A stretch of DNA of 64,000 nt from Ancylobacter defluvii (lineage in GTDB: Bacteria; Pseudomonadota; Alphaproteobacteria; Rhizobiales; Xanthobacteraceae). Of this stretch, positions 1-8,198 are shown piece by piece. The first letter of the stretch is position 1. Every line of letters starts with the position of its first letter. Under the pieces are notes generated by a model, which had not been told where the DNA came from, did not search any database, and saw only the letters and a program-made list of their open reading frames with translations. Made by a program: the position numbers and the translations under genes. The DNA is taken from the NCBI RefSeq assembly GCF_018390605.1, contig NZ_JAHBGD010000024.1, positions 310,001 to 374,000 on the forward strand, given 5' to 3'.

Positions 1-1085
1 TGCTGGCGTTGCTCGGCATCACCGCCACCGCAAGTCTGGGCACCGGCTCGGCGATCAAGGCGATGATCGGCGCCACCCTCGGCCTGATGATCGCACTGGT
101 CGGCACCGATCCGATCCAGGGCACGTCGCGCCTCACCTTCGGCTCGCTGGATCTGCTGGAGGGCATCGACTTCCTGCCCGTGGCCATCGGCGTGTTCGGC
201 ATCGCCGAAATCCTTGTCTCGATGGAGCAGACGCAGGCCGGCCACGTCGTGCGCACGCGGCTGAAGGATATGTGGCTCACCCGCAAGGACTGGCTGGAAT
301 GCCGCATGGCGATGCTGCGCGGCGGCGTCATCGGCTTCTTCATCGGGCTGATGCCCGGCGCCGGCCCGACGGTCGCCGCCCTGCTGGCCTATGTGGTGGA
401 GAAGAAGGCCAGCCCGCATCCGGAGAAGTTCGGCCATGGCGCGCTCGATGGCGTGGCGGCGGCGGAATCCGCCAACAACTCGGCGGCGCACGGGGCGATG
501 ATTCCGATGCTGGCGCTCGGCATTCCCGGCTCGGCCTCCACCGCCGTGCTGCTGGCGGCGCTGGTGCTGCTCGGCATCCGCCCCGGCCCGATGCTGCTGA
601 CCGAACAGGCGGATCTCGTCTGGGGCCTCATCGCCTCGATGTTCATCGGCAACGTCATGCTGCTGATCATGAACCTGCCGCTGGCCCCGCTCTTCGCCAG
701 CATATTGCGCATTCCCTACGCCTATCTGGTGCCGGGCATCCTCATCGTCTCGCTGGTCGGCGCCTATGCGATCAGTCTCAGCCTGTTCAATGTCGGGCTG
801 ACGCTGTTCTTCGGCATGGTCGGCTATCTGATGATCCGCGCCGATATTCCCCGCGCGCCGCTGGTGCTGGCCGTGGTGCTGGCGCCGCTGATGGAAAGCT
901 CGCTGCGCCAGAGCCTGATGCTGTCGGAAGGCAGTCCGGGGATCTTCGTCCAGCGCCCGCTCTCGGCGGTGCTGGCGCTGCTGGTGATCCTCTCGCTGGC
1001 CCTGCCGCTGTTCAATTTCCTGCTCGCCCGCCGGGCGGCGCGCCGTGCCGGCGTCGCCGAGGCGCTGTCCCACTCATCCGACTAG
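1..1085 (+). CDS. tctA: TctA-type tripartite tricarboxylate transporter permease (5' end outside window)
   Basis: The large membrane subunit of a TTT-family carboxylate importer. The frame is open to the left edge (first full codon at base 3), so the natural start lies upstream; about 360 residues are visible of a family that is usually about 500. The visible part holds the conserved TctA block PGAGPTVAALLAY followed by GALDGVAAAESANNSAAHG and LALGIPGSASTAVLL (about bases 350-560). Several hydrophobic segments follow, and the C-terminus ends in an RRAARRAG-type basic tail. No TctB or TctC partner is visible beside it; they may lie upstream. It is 9 bp from the downstream ACMSD-like gene, so it probably heads or sits inside the catabolic operon and imports its substrate. 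Family assignment is firm, substrate unknown. Confidence 0.93.
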   Translation, partial: LALLGITATASLGTGSAIKAMIGATLGLMIALVGTDPIQGTSRLTFGSLDLLEGIDFLPVAIGVFGIAEILVSMEQTQAGHVVRTRLKDMWLTRKDWLECRMAMLRGGVIGFFIGLMPGAGPTVAALLAYVVEKKASPHPEKFGHGALDGVAAAESANNSAAHGAMIPMLALGIPGSASTAVLLAALVLLGIRPGPMLLTEQADLVWGLIASMFIGNVMLLIMNLPLAPLFASILRIPYAYLVPGILIVSLVGAYAISLSLFNVGLTLFFGMVGYLMIRADIPRAPLVLAVVLAPLMESSLRQSLMLSEGSPGIFVQRPLSAVLALLVILSLALPLFNFLLARRAARRAGVAEALSHSSD

Positions 1086-1094
1086 GACACCTGC

Positions 1095-2120
1095 ATGACC
1101 ATTCCCGTAATCGACGTTCACGCCCACATCCTCACCGAGGAGATGATGGCCCGTATGCGCCGCGAGGCGCCCGATATCGGACCGACGCTCTCCGAGGTCG
1201 ATGCCGAGGGCGGGGTGCTCAAGGTCGGCGACATCGTGCAGCGCCCGTTCCCGCGCGGCGGCTGGGATCTCGACCGGCGCCTCGCCGATCTCGAACTCGC
1301 CGGCTTCGACCTGCAGGTGCTGTCCAACTGCCCGCAGACCTTCCTCTATGACCGCGAGGCGGCGCTCACCGGCGCGCTCTGCCAGATCCAGAACGAGGCG
1401 ATCGCCGAGTTGGTCCACCGCCATCCCGACCGCTTCCTCGGCATCGCCACCCTGCCGATGCAGGATCCCGTCCGCGCCGCCGACGAGTTGCGCCGCGCGG
1501 TGACGAAGCTCGGGCTGAAGGGCGCGCAGATCGGCTCGCATGTCGAAGGCAAGAACCTCGACGACCCGGCGCTGGAGCCGATCTGGGCCACCGCCGAGGA
1601 ACTGGGCGCCTTCCTCCTCATCCACCCGCAGAAGACGGCGGCCGGCGAGCGCACCAAGGAATTCTACCTCAAGAACCTGATCGGCAACCCCTTGGAGACC
1701 ACCATCGCCGCCGCCTCGCTGGTGTTCGGCGGCGTGCTGGAGCGCTACCCCGATCTCAAGATCTGCCTGGTGCATGGCGGCGGCTTCCTGCCGTTCCAGA
1801 CCGGCCGGATGATCCATGGCTGGAAGGAGCGCCCGGAATGCCGGCGCTTCATCAAGGACAGCCCGGAAGTCTCGATCCGCCGGCTGTATTTCGACACGCT
1901 GACCCATTTCGGCCCGGCGCTGCGCTACCTCACCGACACCTTCGGCGCCGACCACGTTCTGCTCGGCAGCGACTACCCGTTCGACATGGGCACGCTGGAA
2001 GGCGCCCGGCAGGTCCGCGCCGCCGGCCTCGCCAAGGCCGATGAGACGGCGATCCTCGGCGGCACGGCGAGCGGCTGGTTCGGCCTCAATACGACCTCGC
2101 GCGAAACGGTGTCGGCATGA
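1095..2120 (+). CDS. ACMSD-like amidohydrolase-family decarboxylase
   Basis: A 341-residue amidohydrolase-2 protein resembling 2-amino-3-carboxymuconate-6-semialdehyde decarboxylase (ACMSD), which decarboxylates ring-cleavage semialdehydes. Metal-ligand candidates are H9 and H11 (DVHAH), H177 (LLIHPQK) and D293 (GSDYPFDMG), with H227 (VHGGGF) as the candidate catalytic histidine. These positions fall within one residue of those I recall for the Pseudomonas fluorescens enzyme, and R50 sits where that enzyme has a substrate-binding arginine. The C-terminal half (ICLVHGGG, GRMIHGW, LGSDYPF) follows the ACMSD pattern. It follows the TctA gene by 9 bp and its TGA overlaps the next start (ATGA). 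Related members act on resorcylate or carboxyvanillate, so the exact substrate is open. Confidence 0.88.
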   Translation: MTIPVIDVHAHILTEEMMARMRREAPDIGPTLSEVDAEGGVLKVGDIVQRPFPRGGWDLDRRLADLELAGFDLQVLSNCPQTFLYDREAALTGALCQIQNEAIAELVHRHPDRFLGIATLPMQDPVRAADELRRAVTKLGLKGAQIGSHVEGKNLDDPALEPIWATAEELGAFLLIHPQKTAAGERTKEFYLKNLIGNPLETTIAAASLVFGGVLERYPDLKICLVHGGGFLPFQTGRMIHGWKERPECRRFIKDSPEVSIRRLYFDTLTHFGPALRYLTDTFGADHVLLGSDYPFDMGTLEGARQVRAAGLAKADETAILGGTASGWFGLNTTSRETVSA

Positions 2121-2587
2121 GTGAAGCCGCCATTCTCCGCCCCAGCGCCCTCCCCGTCACCGAGCGCGGCGGCGGTGCCCGCACCGTGCGCCTGGTCACC
2201 GCCGAACTCGGCTCGCAGAAGCTGCTCAACGGCATCACCCGCTTCGGGCCGGGCGCGGCGATCCCGCTGCACAGCCATAATTGCGAGGAAAGCGTCATCA
2301 TCCTCGAGGGCGACGCGGTGTTCGAGATCGACGGCGTCGCCCATGAGCTGACGCAATACGACACCACTTGGATCCCGCCGAACGTGCCGCACCGCTTCCG
2401 CAATACCTCGCAGACGGCGCCGCTCGCCATTTTCTGGACCTATGCCGACACCGCCGCCACCCGCACCATGGCGGCGACCGGCGAAACCCATTCCATCGCC
2501 TCCGAACACGCGAACGACCGGCACACGAACGACCGGCGCGCGGGGCAAGCGCCCACGAGGGAAAAGCCTGCGGGGGACCGCCCATGA
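2117..2587 (+). CDS. Small single-domain cupin protein
   Basis: A 156-residue cupin. Motif 1 is complete (H52, H54, E58 in PLHSHNCEES) and the second motif supplies H92 (PPNVPHRF), so a metal centre is likely. It could be a dioxygenase, an isomerase or a binding protein; it is shorter than 3-hydroxyanthranilate dioxygenase and lacks that family's sequence signature. Residues from about 115 onward form a hydrophilic tail containing NDRHTNDRR, encoded by a 12-bp exact repeat (2511-2522 and 2526-2537, period 15). It overlaps the previous gene (ATGA at 2117) and the following dehydrogenase by 4 bp, indicating translational coupling in the catabolic operon. Confidence 0.85.
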   Translation: MSEAAILRPSALPVTERGGGARTVRLVTAELGSQKLLNGITRFGPGAAIPLHSHNCEESVIILEGDAVFEIDGVAHELTQYDTTWIPPNVPHRFRNTSQTAPLAIFWTYADTAATRTMAATGETHSIASEHANDRHTNDRRAGQAPTREKPAGDRP

Positions 2588-3681
2588 ACGCCGCCGTGAA
2601 ACCGGATCCGGGCGCCGCGCCCTCCACCGCCTCCGCCCAGGCGCTTGAAGACCTGATCGCCGATGCCATGCGCGCCTGCGAGCTGCCGCCGGAGGACGCC
2701 CGCGGCGTCGGACGGCTGATGGCCGAGGCCGACCTCACCGGCGCCGACGGCCACGGCGTGTTCCGCCTGCCGCAATATGTGCGGCGGCTGAAGGGCGGCG
2801 CGGTCAATCCGCGCCCGCGCATCGAGGTCGAGCGCGCCGCGCCCGGCGTCGCGCTGGTCGATGGCGACAACGGCATGGGCCATCTGGTGATGAGCACGGC
2901 GGCGAACACCGCCATCGCCATCGCCCGCGAGATCGGCATCGGCTGGGTCGGGGTGCGCCGCTCCAACCATGCCGGCCCGGCCGCGCTCTATGTCGACAGG
3001 CTGGCGCAGGCCGGCATGGTCGGCATCTATTCGGTGGTGGCGAGCTCCAACCACATGGCGCCGTGGGGCGGCACCTCGTCGCTGCTCGGCACCAACCCGC
3101 TCGCCATCGCCATCCCCGCCGGCGACGGCGCCCCGCCGGTGCTGCTCGACATCGCCACCACCGTGGTGTCCTACGGCACCATCAAGAAGCACGCGCTGAG
3201 CGACATCCCACTGCCGGAGGGCTGGCTGGTCAGCAAGGCCGACGGGCAGCCGATCACCGATCCCAAGCGCAGCGGCGAGGGGCTTTTGCTGCCGATCGGC
3301 GGCTATAAGGGTTCCGGCCTCGCCTTGATGCTCGGCCTGCTCGCCGGCACGCTGAACGGCGCCGCCTTCGGCCGCGAGGTGGTCGATTTCAACGCTGATT
3401 CCTCCACCGAGACCAATACCGGCCACTTCATACTGGCCTTGGACGTCGCCCGCTTCATGCCTCCCGCCATCTTCGCCTCGGTGCTGCAACACCAGCTCGA
3501 CGAGCTGCGCCACGATGCCCCGCTGCCCGGCACGGAAGGGGTGCGCATCCCCGGCGACCGCCGCGCCACGCTGCGCGAAGCCCGCGCCCGCGACGGCGTG
3601 CCGATCCCCGCGCCGCTGCGCCGCCAGCTCGACGAGCTGGCCGCCACGCTCGGCATCCCAACCCTTGCCGCCCGGCAGTAG
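2584..3681 (+). CDS. Ldh2/malate-sulfolactate dehydrogenase family NAD(P)-dependent oxidoreductase
   Basis: A 365-residue member of the Ldh2 family, which oxidises 2-hydroxyacids such as malate, lactate, ureidoglycolate or sulfolactate with NAD(P). Family marks are DGHGVFRLPQY (H57), SNHAGPAALY (H129), GTNPLAIAIP and GGYKGSGLALMLGLL. The reading frame is open well upstream, but the ATG at 2584 overlaps the cupin stop and gives the family N-terminus, so it was chosen. In this context it likely oxidises a hydroxy-acid intermediate of the ACMSD-like pathway. Substrate is inferred only. Confidence 0.88.
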   Translation: MNAAVKPDPGAAPSTASAQALEDLIADAMRACELPPEDARGVGRLMAEADLTGADGHGVFRLPQYVRRLKGGAVNPRPRIEVERAAPGVALVDGDNGMGHLVMSTAANTAIAIAREIGIGWVGVRRSNHAGPAALYVDRLAQAGMVGIYSVVASSNHMAPWGGTSSLLGTNPLAIAIPAGDGAPPVLLDIATTVVSYGTIKKHALSDIPLPEGWLVSKADGQPITDPKRSGEGLLLPIGGYKGSGLALMLGLLAGTLNGAAFGREVVDFNADSSTETNTGHFILALDVARFMPPAIFASVLQHQLDELRHDAPLPGTEGVRIPGDRRATLREARARDGVPIPAPLRRQLDELAATLGIPTLAARQ

Positions 3682-3699
3682 CAATCGGAGTTCCCCGCC

Positions 3700-4161
3700 A
3701 TGTCCGCCACCGCAACCACCACCGAGCGCACCACCCTCAATGCCGGCGCCTTCAAGGCCGGCGACGGCGCCTATCTGTTCCAGCTCGACCAATTGTCCGC
3801 CATCGAGGGCGGCCCCGGCTATTCCACCGCCATCGGCTCGGTGGTGGAGGGCATCCGCACCCAATGCGGGCTGATGCGCAAGGCGCGCGGCACCGGCGCC
3901 CGCCCGCATTCGCACCCCAACGAGCAGTGGAACTATGTGGTGCAGGGCCGGCTCAGGGTGAACATAGAGGGCCAGCCGGAACGCATCGCCGGCCCCGGCA
4001 CCCTCATCTATTTCCCGCCCGACGTGATCCACTCGACGGTGGCGCTGCCGGAGGAGGACGTGGTGTTCTTCGTGGTCAAGGATACCACCCACGGCATCGC
4101 CGGCAAGGCCGCCGACGGCACCATGAGCGGCGGGCACTACGACACGCCGGCCTCCTCATAG
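3700..4161 (+). CDS. Second cupin-domain protein
   Basis: A 153-residue cupin unlike the one at 2117. Metal ligands are in RPHSHPNEQWNYVVQGR and PPDVIHSTV. An N-terminal segment of about 60 residues precedes the barrel and a short GIAGKAADGTMSGGHYD tail follows. It starts 18 bp after the Ldh2-type gene and is the last plus-strand gene of this run; its last 25 bp overlap the end of the convergent LysR gene. Possible roles are ring-fission dioxygenase, isomerase or a protein binding the pathway intermediate; the sequence does not decide. Confidence 0.83.
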   Translation: MSATATTTERTTLNAGAFKAGDGAYLFQLDQLSAIEGGPGYSTAIGSVVEGIRTQCGLMRKARGTGARPHSHPNEQWNYVVQGRLRVNIEGQPERIAGPGTLIYFPPDVIHSTVALPEEDVVFFVVKDTTHGIAGKAADGTMSGGHYDTPASS

Positions 4162-5105
4162 AGCCCGGCCCGCTCGCCCCAGACGTCGCCGATCCGCGCC
4201 GTCTCCTGCGCCAGCACCTCGAGAAACGCGGCGGCCGCCGGCTCCAGCGGCCGCCGCGCCGGCTCGATCAGCACCAGGTCCATCCCCACCGGCGGATCGG
4301 CGATCGGGTTGACGGTGAAGCGCCGCGGCGCCTGCGGCCCGACCGGCCGCGCGGCTTCCTCCGCCATCATCAGGCCGGGCAGGATCGCCACCCAGTCGGT
4401 GGAGGCGACGAAGTCGAGCGTGCCCATCATCGCGTCCAGCTCCAGCCGCCGCTCCACCACCACGCCGTTGGAGGCCAGATAGGTCTCGATATTGGCGCGC
4501 CGCGCATTCTGCCCGCTCGGCACCACCACCTTGAGCGGGCCGAGATCGGCCAGCTTCACCGGCTTCATGTGCTCGCGCCCCGCCGCCGCGCCGGAAACCA
4601 GCACCTCCGGCGTATAGGCGAAGCGGGTGGTCTTCACCCCCACCGTGCCGGTGGAGGCCGGCACGATGGCGAAGGCGAGTTCGCCCGCCCGCACCTGCTG
4701 GGTGAGGTTGGCGGAATAGGCCTCCCAGATCCGCACCCCGACATTGGGATGCAGGGCGACGAAGCGGGCGAGCGCCGGCGCCAGCACCGAGCGGGTCATG
4801 GTCGGCATCAGCCCCACCACCATCTCGCCGTCCAGCCCGGCGCCGAAGCGCTCCACCGAGCGGTTGGCCATCTCGTTGAGCCGCAGCAATTCGATGCAGT
4901 GGCGGTAATAGCTCTCCCCCGCCGGGGTCGGCTGCACGCTGCCGCCGCCGCGGGCGAACAGCTTCACCCCGAAGCGGTCCTCGATCTTGCGGATATGCTG
5001 GGAGACGCCGGATTGCGTGGCGTTCTCCCGCTCCGCGGCGGCGGTGAAGGAACGCTCCTCATAGGCCGCCACGAACAGCCGGACATCCCGCAGCGTATCG
5101 CTCAT
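4137..5105 (-). CDS. LysR-family transcriptional regulator
   Basis: A LysR-type activator or repressor of about 322 residues. The first 60 residues are the winged helix-turn-helix (SFTAAAERENATQSGVSQHIRKIEDRFG region) and the remainder is the effector-binding domain. The frame extends 11 codons upstream to 5138, but the ATG at 5105 starts the standard LysR N-terminus (SDTLRDVRLFV). It is divergent from the flavin reductase gene with 74 bp between starts, and convergent with the second cupin gene, so it probably controls the flavin reductase/monooxygenase operon and perhaps the upstream run. A TGAT-N12-ATCA inverted repeat lies in the divergent spacer. Confidence 0.9.
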   Translation of the reverse strand: MSDTLRDVRLFVAAYEERSFTAAAERENATQSGVSQHIRKIEDRFGVKLFARGGGSVQPTPAGESYYRHCIELLRLNEMANRSVERFGAGLDGEMVVGLMPTMTRSVLAPALARFVALHPNVGVRIWEAYSANLTQQVRAGELAFAIVPASTGTVGVKTTRFAYTPEVLVSGAAAGREHMKPVKLADLGPLKVVVPSGQNARRANIETYLASNGVVVERRLELDAMMGTLDFVASTDWVAILPGLMMAEEAARPVGPQAPRRFTVNPIADPPVGMDLVLIEPARRPLEPAAAAFLEVLAQETARIGDVWGERAGLYEEAGVS

Positions 5106-5117
5106 CATTACGTTTCC

Positions 5118-5137
5118 TGATGGAGATGAGCAGATCA
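5118..5137. promoter_or_regulatory. Possible LysR operator (TGAT-N12-ATCA)
   Basis: An inverted repeat with TGAT and ATCA arms lies in the 74-bp spacer between the LysR gene (minus) and the flavin reductase gene (plus). LysR proteins typically bind dyads containing T-N11-A in such divergent spacers. The match is short, so this is a candidate only. Confidence 0.3.
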
Positions 5138-5179
5138 TATCATTTCTACAGCGGGCAGCATCCCCCTAAGCTCAGTGTC

Positions 5180-5752
5180 ATGAGCGAACATGTCATCGAC
5201 TTCCGATCCAGCGACGATCATGGCCATTTCCGGCGGGCGCTCGGACGTTTCGCCACCGGGGTCACCATCGTCACCACCCGCACCGCCGACGGAAAGCTCG
5301 AAGGCCTGACCGCCAACAGCTTCTCGTCGGTCTCGCTCGACCCGCCGCTGGTGCTGTGGAGCCTGCGGCGGCAGGCGCCCTCGCTGGCGAGCTTCACCTC
5401 CTCCGGCTGTTTCGCCGTCAATGTGCTCGGCACCCATCAGAAGCATCTGTGCCGGCACTTCGCCACCCCGCACCCCGACAAGTTCGACAGCGTGCCGCAC
5501 GGCATCGGCGATCACGGCTCACCGCTGATCGAGGGCGCCATCGCCCGTTTCGAGTGCCGCACCGAGCAGGTCATCGAGGCCGGCGACCACCTCATCTTCC
5601 TCGGCCGGGTGCTGCGCGCCGCGCATCGCGACGGCGAGCCGCTCATCTACGCCACCGGCGCGCTCTGCGGCCCGGCCCTGCTGCCGGCCGATCCGCCGGC
5701 CAACGACACCTCCGCAAACGAAATTGCCGCGAACCGGGAACGCGCATCATGA
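5180..5752 (+). CDS. Flavin reductase-like FMN-binding protein
   Basis: A 190-residue flavin reductase-domain protein (HpaC/RutF type) that would supply reduced FMN to a partner monooxygenase using NAD(P)H. Typical pieces are FRRALGRFATGVTIVTT, LTANSFSSVSLDPPLVLWSL and the GDHLIFLGRV strand near the C-terminus. The frame is open to 5120, but the ATG at 5180 places the family start normally. The C-terminal tail (ANDTSANEIAANRE) is low complexity. Its stop overlaps the start of the LLM monooxygenase (ATGA at 5749), which argues for a two-component monooxygenase. Confidence 0.9.
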   Translation: MSEHVIDFRSSDDHGHFRRALGRFATGVTIVTTRTADGKLEGLTANSFSSVSLDPPLVLWSLRRQAPSLASFTSSGCFAVNVLGTHQKHLCRHFATPHPDKFDSVPHGIGDHGSPLIEGAIARFECRTEQVIEAGDHLIFLGRVLRAAHRDGEPLIYATGALCGPALLPADPPANDTSANEIAANRERAS

Positions 5753-6849
5753 AACTCGGCTTCTTCACCATGCCGATCCACCCGCTGCACCGCCCGCTCA
5801 CCGAGACGCTGCGGGAGGACCGGGAATTCTGCCTCATCGCCGAGAAGCTCGGCTTCTGCGAGGGCTATTTCGGCGAGCATGTCACCGATGGCGCCGAGAC
5901 CATCACCTCCTCGCTGATCTTCATCGCCTGGCTGCTGGAAGCGACCAAGACCATCAAGCTCGGCTCCGGCACCATCAACCTGCCGAACCAGCACCCCGCC
6001 CGGGTCGCCGGCGAGGTGGCGATGCTCGATCACATGGCGCAGGGCCGCTACATCATGGGCATCAGCCCCGGCGGCCTGCTCTCCGACGCCGAGGTGTTCG
6101 GCAATCTCGACAAGAACCGCACCGAGATGTTCGTCGAGGCCATCGACCACATACTCGGCATCTGGTCCGGCGAGCCGCCCTACAGCCGCGTCGGCCAGCA
6201 CTGGACCATCACCACCGAGCGCACCTATCTGCCGGCGCTCGGCCAGGGGCTGATGCACAAGCCCTATCAGCGCCCGCACCCGCCCATCGTCGTCACCGCC
6301 GTCGCGCCGTTCTCCAAGGGCGTCACGGAAGCCGCCGCGCGCGGCTGGGAGCCGATCTCGGCCAATTTCCTGCTGCCGATCTGGGTGAAGACCCACTGGC
6401 CGAAATATGTCGAGGGCTGCGAGAAGGGCGGCCGCCCCGCCGATCCGGCCAATTGGCGGGTGGCCAAGAGCATCTTCGTCGCCGACGACCTCACCACCGC
6501 GAAGCGCTACGCCACCGAGCCGGGCAGCCCGTATTATGCCTATTACAACTCGCTGGCGACCAAGCTGGTGGGCAATGGCCGCGCCAACCTGTTCAAGCGC
6601 GACCAGAGCGCGCCCGACAGTTCGGTGACGGTGGACAGCGTGCTCGCCGACCTGGTCATCTGGGGCACCCCCGACAAGGTCGCCGACGAGCTCGCCGCCT
6701 TCGAGGAGGAGATCGGCGAATTCGGCACCCTGCTCTATGCCGGCCATGACTGGGCGGATCGCGATCTCGCCATCCGCTCCCTGGAGCTGATGGCCGAGCA
6801 GGTGATGCCGGCGGTGAATGCCGGCCGGCAATCCGCCGCCGCCGAGTAG
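5749..6849 (+). CDS. LLM-class flavin-dependent monooxygenase
   Basis: A 366-residue luciferase-like monooxygenase that would use reduced flavin and O2 to hydroxylate or cleave a substrate. The TIM-barrel starts MKLGFFTMPIHP and carries EHVTDG, SGTINLPNQHPARVAGE and GRYIMGISPGG, closest in style to limonene/alkanal-monooxygenase-like members. It is not RutA-like despite the adjacent reductase: the N-terminus and flavin region differ from uracil oxygenase. Start overlap with the reductase gene indicates a co-translated two-component system. The substrate is unknown; the neighbours (ACMSD-like enzyme, cupins, CMD-like protein) suggest a ring compound. Confidence 0.9.
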   Translation: MKLGFFTMPIHPLHRPLTETLREDREFCLIAEKLGFCEGYFGEHVTDGAETITSSLIFIAWLLEATKTIKLGSGTINLPNQHPARVAGEVAMLDHMAQGRYIMGISPGGLLSDAEVFGNLDKNRTEMFVEAIDHILGIWSGEPPYSRVGQHWTITTERTYLPALGQGLMHKPYQRPHPPIVVTAVAPFSKGVTEAAARGWEPISANFLLPIWVKTHWPKYVEGCEKGGRPADPANWRVAKSIFVADDLTTAKRYATEPGSPYYAYYNSLATKLVGNGRANLFKRDQSAPDSSVTVDSVLADLVIWGTPDKVADELAAFEEEIGEFGTLLYAGHDWADRDLAIRSLELMAEQVMPAVNAGRQSAAAE

Positions 6850-6927
6850 GATGCAACATTCAGGAGCCGCCGGCACAAGGCGGCAAGAAACGGGAAAATG
6901 CCGCCCAAGGCGGCGTAGGGAGGACAC

Positions 6928-7962
6928 ATGATTCGCGCCGCAATCGCCGGCCTCGGCTGGTGGGGCAAGCACATGATCCGCCGCATGGCGGATTCCAGCG
7001 AGCTGCGCATCGTCGCCGCCATCGACACCTCGGAGGCGCAGGCCGCCTTCGCCGCCGAGCACGGCATCCCGCTGACGACCAACTGGGACGACGTGCTGGC
7101 CGACCCGTCCATCGACGCCGTCATCCTGTGCACGCCGCACTCGCTGCACACCGCGCAGGTAGCGATGGTGGCGCGCGCGGGCAAGCACGTGTTCTGCGAG
7201 AAGCCGCTCGCACTCACACGCGCCGATGCCGAGCGCTCGGTCGCCGCCTGCCGCGCCGCCGGGGTGAAGCTCGGCATCGGCCATGAGCGCCGCTACGAAC
7301 TCGCCATGTTGCAGATCAAGGAGCTGGTGCAGTCCGGCGCCCTCGGCACCATCATGCATGTCGAGGCCAATTTCAGCCATGACAAGCTCGCCAGCGTGCC
7401 GAAGACCGACTGGCGCGCCTCGACCGTCGATGCCCCCGCCGCCGGCATGACCGCGATGGGCATCCACCTCACCGACGGTTTCATCGAGCTTTTCGGGCCG
7501 ATATTCGAGGTCTACGCCGCCACCGCCACCCGCGCCTCCGACCGGCCGAATGGCGACGTGGTGTCGGTGCACACCCGCTTCGCTTCCGGCGCCACCGGCT
7601 ATCTCAACGCCATACTGGTAACGCCGCTCTATATCGGCATCACCGTGTTCGGCACCGAGGCCTGGGTCGAGGCGCGCAACCAGACCCATCCCGACACCCC
7701 CGGCCCGACGACGCTGACCATCCAGCACAAGGACGGCCGGCGGGAGGTACGGGACTATGAATGGACCGACACGGTGCGCGCCAATCTCGAAGCCTTTGCC
7801 CGCTCCATCGAGAGCGGCACGCCCTATGTGTTCACCGACGCGCAGAAGGTCGGCAACATCGCGGTGCTGGAGGCGATCTGCCGCTCAGTGGCGACCAACC
7901 TGCCGGTCAAGGTCGAAGGCACCACCGAAGCCGACCACCCCGCGCTCAAAGCCAGTGCCTGA
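6928..7962 (+). CDS. Gfo/Idh/MocA-family dehydrogenase
   Basis: A 344-residue NAD(P)-dependent oxidoreductase. The N-terminal Rossmann fold has AGLGWWGKHM (G8, G10, G13) and the family EKPLAL motif; the C-terminal alpha/beta domain contains GIHLTDGFIELFGP with a candidate active-site histidine. An AGGGAGG ribosome site precedes the ATG. Members oxidise sugars, inositols or other cyclic hydroxyl compounds, and some act on phthalate-type cis-diols. It follows the LLM gene by 78 bp and probably belongs to the same transcript. Confidence 0.9.
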   Translation: MIRAAIAGLGWWGKHMIRRMADSSELRIVAAIDTSEAQAAFAAEHGIPLTTNWDDVLADPSIDAVILCTPHSLHTAQVAMVARAGKHVFCEKPLALTRADAERSVAACRAAGVKLGIGHERRYELAMLQIKELVQSGALGTIMHVEANFSHDKLASVPKTDWRASTVDAPAAGMTAMGIHLTDGFIELFGPIFEVYAATATRASDRPNGDVVSVHTRFASGATGYLNAILVTPLYIGITVFGTEAWVEARNQTHPDTPGPTTLTIQHKDGRREVRDYEWTDTVRANLEAFARSIESGTPYVFTDAQKVGNIAVLEAICRSVATNLPVKVEGTTEADHPALKASA

Positions 7963-7991
7963 AGGCCTGAGTTAACGAAGCGGTGTCTTCT

Positions 7992-8014
7992 CCCTCTCCC
8001 CGACGGGGAGAGGG
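7992..8014. repeat. REP-like GC palindrome in intergenic spacer
   Basis: A perfect 10-bp inverted repeat (CCCTCTCCCC / GGGGAGAGGG) with loop GAC, followed by TTGGGGTGAGGGG, in the 236-bp spacer after the dehydrogenase gene. This kind of palindrome is a common dispersed intergenic element in Hyphomicrobiales (known from general experience). It occurs once in this window and could also act as a transcription-ending hairpin. The rest of the spacer (8030-8180) shows no coding signal and may belong to the same composite element. Confidence 0.6.
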
Positions 8015-8198
8015 TTGGGGTGAGGGGTCTACAACGCTCCGCAATGTCGTCGTCCCTCGCCGCCCCGCTTCGCCGGCCACCTCTCCGCCGAAGCTGGATG
8101 TTTCCAGCGTCGGCCTTGCCCAAGCCGGATCCGGTAACAGCCGGGTTCGGGCGGGTGAAGGATAGTTTCGAGCCCGAGCCAAACACCAAGGACGCCGC

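Noticed and set aside
2117-2587. 3-hydroxyanthranilate dioxygenase suggested by the neighbouring ACMSD-like gene
   Set aside because: The cupin motif is generic and the characteristic sequence of that dioxygenase is absent; no other kynurenine genes are near.
5180-6849. RutF/RutA uracil oxygenase system
   Set aside because: The oxygenase start and flavin region do not follow RutA, and no other rut genes are present.
5647-7728. Long minus-strand open frame opposite the flavin reductase, LLM and dehydrogenase genes
   Set aside because: It is a GC-driven shadow of well-supported plus-strand genes; its translation is Arg/Gly/His-rich with no recognisable domain.
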